From Bacteroidota bacterium (GTDB taxonomy: Bacteria; Bacteroidota; Bacteroidia; Chitinophagales; Chitinophagaceae), in NCBI GenBank assembly GCA_018266575.1, contig JAFEAE010000023.1, forward strand, positions 372,001 through 436,000: a DNA stretch of 64,000 nt, given 5' to 3'. Position numbers and translations under genes: made by a program. Below are positions 17,064 through 24,775 of this stretch, one piece after another (within the stretch, counting starts at the first letter, position 1; the number at the start of each line of letters is the position of its first letter). Under the pieces are notes generated by a model. The model did not search any database, was not told where the DNA came from, and saw only the letters and a program-made list of their open reading frames with translations.

Positions 17064-18924
17064 TCTTTAAAAAACCCTGTTCCCACAAATACGGTGTGAT
17101 CAGTCGCCACGCTTCTTCTCCATCTGACCATGTTGCATCTTTGTGTTGCATTACGTGATGCATTGCAGCAACAACTTTTTGCTGATCAATCAATGAAGAT
17201 GTTTTAAACGGAGCAGAGTTCATGGTATCTGAAAAAAATTCTTTCCATGGGCCACGCATCCATTCTACAATTGGTGTGCTAAATCCCACTTTATATTTAC
17301 GATTGACTATAGATGAAGGCATAAATGGCCTTGCTGCATCCCTTATCAGCGCTTTGGTATATCCATTTCTGATTTTGCTTGTCCACGGCAAAGAAAAAGA
17401 ATATTGAACTAACCGGTAATCCAAAAAAGGCATTCGTATTTCCACACCATTTGCCATTGAATAACGGTCATAATTTCTCAGCAATGTAGGAAGTACGGTT
17501 TGATGATATAAGGAATATAGCAGTTTATTATAAACACCTAACTTTCCTTTGCCAGGATTTTCTTTTCTTTCCAGGTTTAATGCATGTTTAAGAAAATAAC
17601 GGAATACATCTCTTTTTCTTCCTCCATCAATATGCAAAATTAATTGCTGGTACCATTGCTTAAGAAATGGTATGGCGTTTTTCGGCGCATCGGCATTTTC
17701 ATGGTTCATCCCATTATATGCGCTTAACACAGAACGCACCCGGTTAAAGTTTAAGCCAGCATCTACGAGGGCTGAAGTAACCTGATTATTATATCCTCCC
17801 ATAAGTTCATCCGCGCCGTGCCCGTCTATCGAAACTATAACGCCATTGTTTCGGATGGATTTATAAATATCCATCATCGGGATTGGGCTTGTTATATACA
17901 ATTCTTCAAACAGGTACAGGTAATGGGCTAATTTATTTACTCCTTCAATCGGGTCTATTTCAAGATATGTTGCGGGCACATTCAAAAAATCGACAACCTG
18001 CCTGGCATACTCACGTTCATCAATAACCGAATCTTTGAAGCACGCAATAAAAGCTTTGTTGCCATTTTGTTGAGTCCGCTCTATTTTATTTTCCCTGGAA
18101 ATTTCAACCATAGCACCTAATATAGCGCTTGAATCCACACCTCCACTCAATGCTGTTCCGATCGGCACATCGGAGCGCATCCGGATTCCGCAGGCATTCA
18201 GAAAAAGTTCCCTGAACTCGTTCACCTGTGCTTTATAATTTCCGGAAACATCTATAAGGTTTTCTAACGTTTCCCAATATTTAACCGGGTTTAAGTTTTC
18301 ACTATTTCTTCGCAAGAGGGCATAGCTACCTGCGGGAAAACGATAAATTCCCTCTACCAGGCATTTTTCTGTTGCTTCATAAAGCATGATATTTTGAAAA
18401 CACCATTGAAAATCTTTCGAAGGCCTTATTTCTTTTAAGAATGGAACAATGGCTTTCATTTCTGATGCAAAAAGAAAACAACTGCCTGTATAGGAATAGA
18501 ACAATGGTTTTTTTCCGAACCTGTCCTTTGCCAGGAAAAGTTCTTTTTTATTATTATCCCAGATTGCAAATGCCCATTGTCCATTCAATTTATGTAAGCA
18601 GGAGACGCCCCATTGAAGGTATGCAGCCAGCAGTACTTCTGTATCACTGCCTGATATGAAAACATGGCCGTGTAACTCAAGCTCCCTTCGAAGTTCTACA
18701 AAATTATATATCTCACCATTAAAAGTTATTGTAAGATGTTTGTAGTGCATGGGTTGTTTCCCTGCTTCGGAAAGGTCGAGAATAGAAAGCCGTCTATGTC
18801 CGAGAGAAAGATCTCCGGTTTTATATATACCATACCCATCTGGTCCGCGATGAGCTATCTTTGCCAAGGCACATTGAAATGTGTTTTCATCAAAATTTCC
18901 CCAAGCCCCTAAAATTCCACACAT
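17047..18924 (-). CDS. asnB: Asparagine synthase (glutamine-hydrolysing) family protein
   Basis: 625 residues, full family length. MCGILGAWG gives the N-terminal nucleophile Cys2 of the class II glutamine amidotransferase domain, with HRGPDGYG and LSILDLSEAGKQPM downstream. ALSGGVDSSAILGAM (around residue 260) is the ATP pyrophosphatase loop of the synthase domain, and MANGVEIRMPFLDYRLV is a conserved C-terminal block. In glycan clusters such enzymes often amidate a uronic acid or other carboxyl instead of making free asparagine; that role here is inference from position. The gene ends inside the start of the next GT gene and follows a GT2 gene by one base. Confidence 0.9.
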   Translation of the reverse strand: MCGILGAWGNFDENTFQCALAKIAHRGPDGYGIYKTGDLSLGHRRLSILDLSEAGKQPMHYKHLTITFNGEIYNFVELRRELELHGHVFISGSDTEVLLAAYLQWGVSCLHKLNGQWAFAIWDNNKKELFLAKDRFGKKPLFYSYTGSCFLFASEMKAIVPFLKEIRPSKDFQWCFQNIMLYEATEKCLVEGIYRFPAGSYALLRRNSENLNPVKYWETLENLIDVSGNYKAQVNEFRELFLNACGIRMRSDVPIGTALSGGVDSSAILGAMVEISRENKIERTQQNGNKAFIACFKDSVIDEREYARQVVDFLNVPATYLEIDPIEGVNKLAHYLYLFEELYITSPIPMMDIYKSIRNNGVIVSIDGHGADELMGGYNNQVTSALVDAGLNFNRVRSVLSAYNGMNHENADAPKNAIPFLKQWYQQLILHIDGGRKRDVFRYFLKHALNLERKENPGKGKLGVYNKLLYSLYHQTVLPTLLRNYDRYSMANGVEIRMPFLDYRLVQYSFSLPWTSKIRNGYTKALIRDAARPFMPSSIVNRKYKVGFSTPIVEWMRGPWKEFFSDTMNSAPFKTSSLIDQQKVVAAMHHVMQHKDATWSDGEEAWRLITPYLWEQGFLKNANAN

Positions 18925-18925
18925 A

Positions 18926-19921
18926 TTATTTATATGAAATTAATTTTTCAAACAACCTGAGCGTAAAAGGCGTCTTGACTTTTGCATCAATTATTACAGC
19001 TTTAAATTCCCCAAGCACGTTTGCAAGGCTTAGCAAAAAATCACGTTTATATTTATATTCCCTGAAATGAATTTTTGAAAAGGAATAAATTCTGCCAAGG
19101 ATTTTTTTATTTTTTGGGACCTCATACATAATTAGTGCTTCCGGAAAAACCTGGTTATAGGCCTGGATATAGGAAGATGCTGTGCCGTACGTTACGCGAA
19201 GAATATACCCAAATGAAGCTTTCTCTTTCGTAATCAGGTGGTTCATTTTTAAAGAAGGGGAAACCCCAACCTTATAGCCACTTTTAATCACACAAAATAC
19301 CATTTGTACATCGCCGCCACTGGATAAACTTTTTCCTCTTCTGTCAGACACAGAGTATATTTTATTTTCCACAGCTTGCATATATTGTATTGCAAAATCT
19401 CTCCGGATGACCAACCCGGTCCCAACGGGATACCACTCCTCCCATTGTGTCTCACCACCTGTCCTTATTGCAGAAGTTTCACGCTGCTGAAATACCGGCT
19501 TTTTTGTTTCCATCCATTTGGAAATCCTGTCTCCAACATATTCAACTGAAATTATTCCCGGTCCCCAACATCCTGTTTCTGGAAAATTTTCAATTAATGA
19601 GATTATTGCCGATAGATAATCCGGGGAAGGTTCGTTATCATCATCAAAAAAAACCAGCCATTCTGATTTTGCAGTATTAATGCCTGCAACTCTCGCTGCC
19701 GTAAGCCCCGGTGTAGTTTCCCTGATAAGCTTTGCCCCTTTCTCCTTTTCCAGGAAGGATTTTACAAACTCGTTAGTCTCCAACTGTGGGGAGGAATTAT
19801 TATCTACAATGATTACCTCATGTTCAATTCCGCTTTCATTCAATTTACTAACGGCATTCAATAAACGCTGAAAAATATCAAAAGACGGGTTATGTGTACA
19901 AATAATAACAGAAAAAATCAT
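18926..19921 (-). CDS. Glycosyltransferase, GT2 family
   Basis: 331 residues. IFSVIICTHNPSFDIFQRLLNAVSKL and EVIIVDNNSS are the GT-A nucleotide-binding start, WLVFFDDDNEPSPDYLSA contains the DDD metal-binding motif near residue 95, and WGPGIISVEYVGDRISKWME is typical of the rhamnosyl/N-acetylglucosaminyl GT2 subgroup. An 83-base gap separates it from the acyltransferase upstream. It acts at the cytoplasmic face on a lipid-linked acceptor; specificity is unknown. Confidence 0.9.
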   Translation of the reverse strand: MIFSVIICTHNPSFDIFQRLLNAVSKLNESGIEHEVIIVDNNSSPQLETNEFVKSFLEKEKGAKLIRETTPGLTAARVAGINTAKSEWLVFFDDDNEPSPDYLSAIISLIENFPETGCWGPGIISVEYVGDRISKWMETKKPVFQQRETSAIRTGGETQWEEWYPVGTGLVIRRDFAIQYMQAVENKIYSVSDRRGKSLSSGGDVQMVFCVIKSGYKVGVSPSLKMNHLITKEKASFGYILRVTYGTASSYIQAYNQVFPEALIMYEVPKNKKILGRIYSFSKIHFREYKYKRDFLLSLANVLGEFKAVIIDAKVKTPFTLRLFEKLISYK

Positions 19922-20004
19922 TCCGGGAAAATATTTTCAATAATGATTTCAAAGGAGTTGAATTTATCCAAAACGATACGGATAGATAATATCAACCGAT
20001 ATAA

Positions 20005-21024
20005 TCAGTCAAATTGTTTTTTCAAATTAAGAATTGGTTTTTCAAACAAATACCATGATAATGATGCAAGCGTCAGGGTAACTACAAGCCTAAGGAAATT
20101 TATTAAATATAGATTTGATTCTGTTATTTTAGGTAAATGCATTCCATAGAAATAGGGAATAAACATGTGTATAATGTATATGCCGTAACTGATTTTCCCC
20201 AGATATAAAACGACCTTGTTACTAAAAATATAACGTAGGGGAAACGATTCAACCCCGTCTGCAACTTTGTCAATCCATATTGCAAAAACCAGGGAACTAA
20301 GCGAAAAGAAAAAAGTCATATAAAAGAAATGTGATGCAGCCTTATATTGATACACCTGCACAAAAGCAAATACCGCAAATGAGATCCCAAGCGAGATGTT
20401 TTCATTTTTCTTCAAAAAAACATACCATTTTGTTTTTTCCTGTTTGCCATACATAATGAGTGCTCCTAAACAAAATGAGTCTAAACTTCCGGGCATCAGG
20501 AAGCGTCCCATTAAATTGCCAGGTTCCGTCATAAAAAAACGAAACGCCATGGCAATAATAATTCCTGCAAAAAACAATAATGGAAGTTTTTGTTTTCCGG
20601 CAAAAAGAATGATTGCCGGCCATATCAAATAAAATTGCTCCTCTACCGACAACGACCAGAAATGGAAAGTAGGCCCGGTGTGGCCGAGCCTCCAATAATA
20701 AAAATTAGAGCAATAAAAAAAATGCCACCAAAAACTTTTAGTTATATCTGCTATACCAAAAATGAGCAGTATAAAAAGTACCAGGTAATAAACCGGGAAA
20801 ATCCTGAGAAACCTGCGAATATAAAACACTTTAAATGCCCGCTTAACAGGCAAACCATTTTCAATTCGGGATTTTGATCTTAACAGAATGCCTGTTATGA
20901 GGAAGCCGCTTAACACATAAAAAAGCGTAACACCCAATGTCCCGTTCAGCGTATATTTATTAACAATATGGTTTGGAGAAAACCAATGTGACAAAATAAC
21001 CATGAAAACCGCAAAAGCCCTCAA
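20005..21024 (-). CDS. Acyltransferase 3 (OafA-type), start codon uncertain
   Basis: 339 residues from a TTG codon at 21024; strongly hydrophobic with about ten membrane spans. LRAFAVFMVILSHW has the conserved Arg and catalytic His, LFYVLSGFLITGILL and FWSLSVEEQFYLIWP are family signatures. The family motif QLDSLRA begins upstream of the TTG: the open frame runs back to the in-frame TAA at 21115-21117 and encodes ...SVYYSQLD just before it. No ATG or GTG exists in this stretch in frame; only CTG at 21069 is another near-start. The true protein probably begins upstream of 21024. It probably O-acylates the exported glycan. Confidence 0.82.
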   Translation of the reverse strand: MRAFAVFMVILSHWFSPNHIVNKYTLNGTLGVTLFYVLSGFLITGILLRSKSRIENGLPVKRAFKVFYIRRFLRIFPVYYLVLFILLIFGIADITKSFWWHFFYCSNFYYWRLGHTGPTFHFWSLSVEEQFYLIWPAIILFAGKQKLPLLFFAGIIIAMAFRFFMTEPGNLMGRFLMPGSLDSFCLGALIMYGKQEKTKWYVFLKKNENISLGISFAVFAFVQVYQYKAASHFFYMTFFFSLSSLVFAIWIDKVADGVESFPLRYIFSNKVVLYLGKISYGIYIIHMFIPYFYGMHLPKITESNLYLINFLRLVVTLTLASLSWYLFEKPILNLKKQFD

Positions 21025-21114
21025 TGAATCTAATTGGCTGTAATAAACACTTTCAGCAGATTTTTCCAGGTCTAAAAATTTAAGAATTGCTTCAGAAAAT
21101 TGTATTTGCGTATT

Positions 21115-21996
21115 TTAGTTGATAACATATAAAGTAACACTCGGGGAATCAATTCTTCTAAAACCAAGTGCTTCCATTTGCATGTTGATTTTTTCACGGA
21201 TGTTGAATTCATCATGAATCTCCATGATAAGATACCTGACATTGGCTTGTACGGTATTCAAAAAATCAGCATCTTCAAAAAGGAAACGCTCGGCCCCCTC
21301 GATATCTATTTTCAGGATATCGATTTTATTCAATTTATAATCATCAACAATTTGTTTAAGTGTAGTGCCCACGACAGACCCATTTGTCTTCACACCGTTT
21401 ATTTCTTTAACAGCGAATGACCATTCTTTACCATCTCGAAAACTGTTGTCTATAATGAGTCCATTATCGTTATACCAAAGCCCCTTTTGAATTAAGCTGA
21501 TATTTTTTGTTTTCAACAATCCTGTATTCTTCTGCAGCAAGTCAAAATTTTCTGAATCAGGCTCTATTACTATAACTCTGGCATCATTAAAAAAGCTTTG
21601 AAAATATATTGTTGCAAATCCCACATTGCCCCCTGCATCTATAATTGTTTTAATTGTTGCAGACTCATTCAGGCGCATAACCTCATCAACAACGGGCTTG
21701 TATTCTTCATTTACAATTACAGAAGAAAAAACATTCATATCACTTGAATCTCTTCTTGCTATACAGCTGACAAGGCTTGAATTAATTTTTGCATCGAGAT
21801 ACAGGCAATTGTTATCTTTTCTTATCAACTGTACACCTGATTCTATCAACCTGGAATATTCTATAAACCTTAAGAAAAGCGGATAATCTACAGCTTTATT
21901 TTTTAACCCGAGTTTGGCACGCACCAAATAAAAAATCAATTTGACTTTTTCTTGTAAGTTGAAAAAGTGTAAGCTTTTTATCAGTGAGGGTTTCAT
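21115..21996 (-). CDS. FkbM-family SAM-dependent methyltransferase
   Basis: 293 residues. IKTIIDAGGNVGFATIYFQ (about residues 115-133) is SAM motif I, RVIVIEPDSENFDLLQKN motif II, and DILKIDIEGAERFLFED the FkbM hallmark with its Asp-Ile-Glu-Gly core. ARYLIMEIHDEF-like and the C-terminal GFRRIDSPSVTLYVI complete the fold. The first 80 residues are an accessory segment. It should O-methylate a sugar hydroxyl. It overlaps the upstream acetyltransferase gene by four bases and is followed, in the same frame after its TAA, by the open frame of the acyltransferase. Confidence 0.87.
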   Translation of the reverse strand: MKPSLIKSLHFFNLQEKVKLIFYLVRAKLGLKNKAVDYPLFLRFIEYSRLIESGVQLIRKDNNCLYLDAKINSSLVSCIARRDSSDMNVFSSVIVNEEYKPVVDEVMRLNESATIKTIIDAGGNVGFATIYFQSFFNDARVIVIEPDSENFDLLQKNTGLLKTKNISLIQKGLWYNDNGLIIDNSFRDGKEWSFAVKEINGVKTNGSVVGTTLKQIVDDYKLNKIDILKIDIEGAERFLFEDADFLNTVQANVRYLIMEIHDEFNIREKINMQMEALGFRRIDSPSVTLYVIN

Positions 21997-22556
21997 TCGT
22001 TCCGCATTTTTAAAAGTTTCGCCGGCACCCCGCCGTAAACTGCATAAGGGGGTACTGATTTATTAACGACACTTCCTGAAGCAATGATGGCACCGCGACC
22101 AATTGTTACGCCATCTAAAATCTGGCAACCACCGGCAATCCATACATCATCTTCGATTATTATTCCACGAGAACTGATCCCTTGCTCCCTGATATACTTG
22201 TCTCTTCTGTTAAACTCATGGTTTGCGGGTATGATTATACAATGACCTGCAATTAAAACGTGGCTACCTATAGATACCCCTTTTCCATGGCCATAAATAA
22301 TTGTATAAGGATTGATGCTGCAACAATCACCAACTGTAATACTACCTCCATACGTCATTAGTAAACATCCATTGAGGATTTCATTATCATTGCCTATTTT
22401 TATTGTCCCACCTTTTGATGTATCCAGTTGTGCAGTTTTGTGAATGGCATTGCCTGAACCGACAAAAACATTTTTTATTTTCAGCTTATTGCGTTTTGAA
22501 TTTGTTTGTTGCTCTTTTACCAGCCTTTCTATCTTGTTATATATTCTCTGAAACAT
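21993..22556 (-). CDS. Hexapeptide-repeat acyltransferase
   Basis: 187 residues from the ATG at 22556 (MFQRIYNKIERLV). The longer frame from 22610 would overlap the ABC ATPase gene by 53 bases and adds residues unlike the family, so the inner start two bases after the ATPase stop was chosen. IKIGNDNEILNGCLL, ITVGDCCSINPYTIIYG and VSIGSHVLIAGHCIIIPANHEF are left-handed beta-helix repeats with the catalytic His in NHEF. IIIEDDVWIAGGCQILDGVTIGRGAIIASGSVV is the usual C-terminal block. It probably acetylates a glycan or precursor sugar in the cytoplasm. Confidence 0.87.
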   Translation of the reverse strand: MFQRIYNKIERLVKEQQTNSKRNKLKIKNVFVGSGNAIHKTAQLDTSKGGTIKIGNDNEILNGCLLMTYGGSITVGDCCSINPYTIIYGHGKGVSIGSHVLIAGHCIIIPANHEFNRRDKYIREQGISSRGIIIEDDVWIAGGCQILDGVTIGRGAIIASGSVVNKSVPPYAVYGGVPAKLLKMRNE

Positions 22557-22557
22557 T

Positions 22558-23814
22558 TTACAACTCCTGCCATTTATATTTGATCCATACATTTCCAATT
22601 TCAGCACCATTGTATATTGAAAGTTCGGAGTTTAAATCTTCCACTTCGAAAGAACAGGCATCCTGCACGTAGTCAAAATTTGCCATTCCAGGAACAAACA
22701 GGGCCACATCAATATAATAATCTCCGGACAATAGTGTTCTTGCGGGAATTATAACTTTTAAATTTGTTATTGCGTTTGCCAATTGTTGTTCGGAAAGTTT
22801 GTAGGTATCAGTAAAAATTTTCTGGTGCCATTTGTCAAGAACAGCTACCCCAACATGCGTGCCCATAACTTTAGACGGATGCTCTATAATTAAGTTAAGG
22901 CAAATTTCATTGTCAAAGGAAAATGGGTTAGTGGCTATTTTTTCATCTTTTATAACCTTTACTTCTTTGATTTTGTCAGTAATGAATTCACCGGAATTTA
23001 TATAATGTGCACTGTTAGCTACATTGTTTTGCATATAAGCCCTTACCGCATCATTAATGGTACCATCCATCAAGATACTTCCATTGCTCATTACAATTCC
23101 CTTAGTACACAGGTTAGCAACGGCAGCCATATTATGGCTTACAAACAAAACCGTTCTTCCTTCTTTGATACTGACATCTTTCATTTTCCCAAGGCATTTT
23201 TTCTGGAATTCGGTATCGCCTACGGCCAGTACCTCATCTACAATCAATATTTCGGGCTCAAGATGTGCGGCTACTGCAAATGCAAGCCGAACATACATTC
23301 CACTGCTATATCTTTTTACAGGAGTGTCGATATATCTTTCTACCCCGGCAAAATCTACAATTTCATCAAATTTTTTTTCGATCTCCTTTTTTGTCATTCC
23401 AAGAATAGCTCCGTTTAAAAAGATATTATCCCTACCACTTAATTCGGGATGAAAGCCTGTACCAACCTCCAACAAGCTTGCTACCCTCCCCTTTATTCTT
23501 ACAGTTCCGAGAGTAGGTGCAGTAGTTCTGCTTAAAATTTTCAACAATGTACTTTTCCCTGCACCATTACGTCCAATTATACCTACAACATCCCCGTGTT
23601 TGATATCAAAATCTATATCCTGTAAAGCCCACACATAATCACTGCTTCCTTTTTTAGACCGGTCATTTACTTCGCCAATCTTTAAGTATGGGTTTTCTTT
23701 GCCCCTCACTTTGTACCACCACCGGTTAATGTCGTGCGAAAGTGTTCCGGTGCTTACTTGCCCAAGTTTATACTGTTTTGAGACTTTGTCGACTTCTATA
23801 ACAACATCTGACAT
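22558..23814 (-). CDS. wzt: ABC transporter ATPase for polysaccharide export (Wzt-like)
   Basis: 418 residues. Walker A is GIIGRNGAGKSTLLKIL (around residue 86), the signature is YSSGMYVRLAFAVAAHL (around residue 170) and Walker B is ILIVDEVLAVGD. The MKDVSIKEGRTVLFVSHNM segment supplies the switch His. After about residue 245 there is a 170-residue C-terminal extension of beta-strand type, like the carbohydrate-binding domain of Wzt proteins that recognises a modified chain end. It pairs with the permease gene upstream. The methyl- and acyltransferases of the locus are candidates to make the chain-end mark (inference). Confidence 0.9.
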   Translation of the reverse strand: MSDVVIEVDKVSKQYKLGQVSTGTLSHDINRWWYKVRGKENPYLKIGEVNDRSKKGSSDYVWALQDIDFDIKHGDVVGIIGRNGAGKSTLLKILSRTTAPTLGTVRIKGRVASLLEVGTGFHPELSGRDNIFLNGAILGMTKKEIEKKFDEIVDFAGVERYIDTPVKRYSSGMYVRLAFAVAAHLEPEILIVDEVLAVGDTEFQKKCLGKMKDVSIKEGRTVLFVSHNMAAVANLCTKGIVMSNGSILMDGTINDAVRAYMQNNVANSAHYINSGEFITDKIKEVKVIKDEKIATNPFSFDNEICLNLIIEHPSKVMGTHVGVAVLDKWHQKIFTDTYKLSEQQLANAITNLKVIIPARTLLSGDYYIDVALFVPGMANFDYVQDACSFEVEDLNSELSIYNGAEIGNVWIKYKWQEL

Positions 23815-23851
23815 AATTTCCTTTTTGAAGCTATACTACTATCAAGTGGTT

Positions 23852-24712
23852 TTAGACAGTATCCATAAATGTTTTCTCGACTTTATTAAAAAGTACTATG
23901 CCAATCATCAATGCTGCTATCATAAATATAAAACTATAGATTAGCGATCCGTAGGTAAAAGCTCCGGTGTGAAACATTGAATATCTAAACCCTTCAACAA
24001 TTGCTGTCAAAGGATTCCATTGAATAAATACAGCATATTTTTTCCCCGACAAAAAAGAAAGCGGATAAACAACCGGAGTTGCATACATTAAAAGCTGCAC
24101 ACCGAAGGTGATCAAAAAACTAAAGTCCCTGTATTTTGTAGTAAGCGAGGAAATAATAATGCCGAGCCCCAAACTGATGCCAGCCATGATGAAAATAATA
24201 ACAGGCAATAATAACCAGGTGATGCCGAAATGTACAGGCATATTCTTGCCTAAAGCATAGTATAATATACAAATCATGAGAATAACAAATTGTATTCCCA
24301 GCTTTATAATATTTGAAATGACCAATGAAATGGGTAATACCAGCCTGGGAAAATATACTTTTCCAAATATTGCAGCATTTGCCACAAAGGTGTTTGCTGT
24401 AGCTGTAAAGCAGGTTGAAAAATAATTCCAAATTGTTATCCCGCTCATATAAAACAAAACCGGCGGGACCCCATCTGTCGGAATGTTTGCAATTTTGCTG
24501 AAAATAAGCAGAAACATCATAGTAGTGAGAAGCGGCTGGATCACATGCCAAAGGGGCCCCAGTACTGTTTGCTTGTATTGCGCGGTAAAATCCCTTTTTA
24601 CAAATAAAAAAATAAGGTCGCGGTAACGCCATACCTCCTTTAAATTCAGATCAAATAAAGAAGTGTTTGGCTTAATAACCAAGTCCCACTTTTCAGTAGT
24701 TTTATTTTGCAT
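23852..24712 (-). CDS. wzm: ABC-2 type polysaccharide exporter permease (Wzm-like)
   Basis: 286 residues from the ATG at 24712 (MQNKTTEKWDLVIKP); the frame to 24757 adds an unrelated hydrophobic stretch. LKEVWRYRDLIFLFVKRDFTAQYKQTVLGPLWHVIQPLL is the conserved amphipathic N-terminal block of Wzm/TagG permeases, followed by six membrane spans. VQLLMYATPVVYPLSFL and WNPLTAIVEGFRYS are the typical C-terminal blocks. It forms the membrane pore with the adjacent ATPase and moves finished polysaccharide across the inner membrane. The 37-base gap to the ATPase gene supports co-expression. Confidence 0.9.
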   Translation of the reverse strand: MQNKTTEKWDLVIKPNTSLFDLNLKEVWRYRDLIFLFVKRDFTAQYKQTVLGPLWHVIQPLLTTMMFLLIFSKIANIPTDGVPPVLFYMSGITIWNYFSTCFTATANTFVANAAIFGKVYFPRLVLPISLVISNIIKLGIQFVILMICILYYALGKNMPVHFGITWLLLPVIIFIMAGISLGLGIIISSLTTKYRDFSFLITFGVQLLMYATPVVYPLSFLSGKKYAVFIQWNPLTAIVEGFRYSMFHTGAFTYGSLIYSFIFMIAALMIGIVLFNKVEKTFMDTV

Positions 24713-24775
24713 CCTGCCAGGAGTAATTAAAAAACAAAGGGAAAATGATAATAACAAACAGCCTTAAAAAATTGC

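Noticed and set aside
23005..23418. 137-codon plus-strand frame opposite the ABC ATPase
   Set aside because: Lies wholly inside the ATPase gene, whose Walker and signature motifs are intact.
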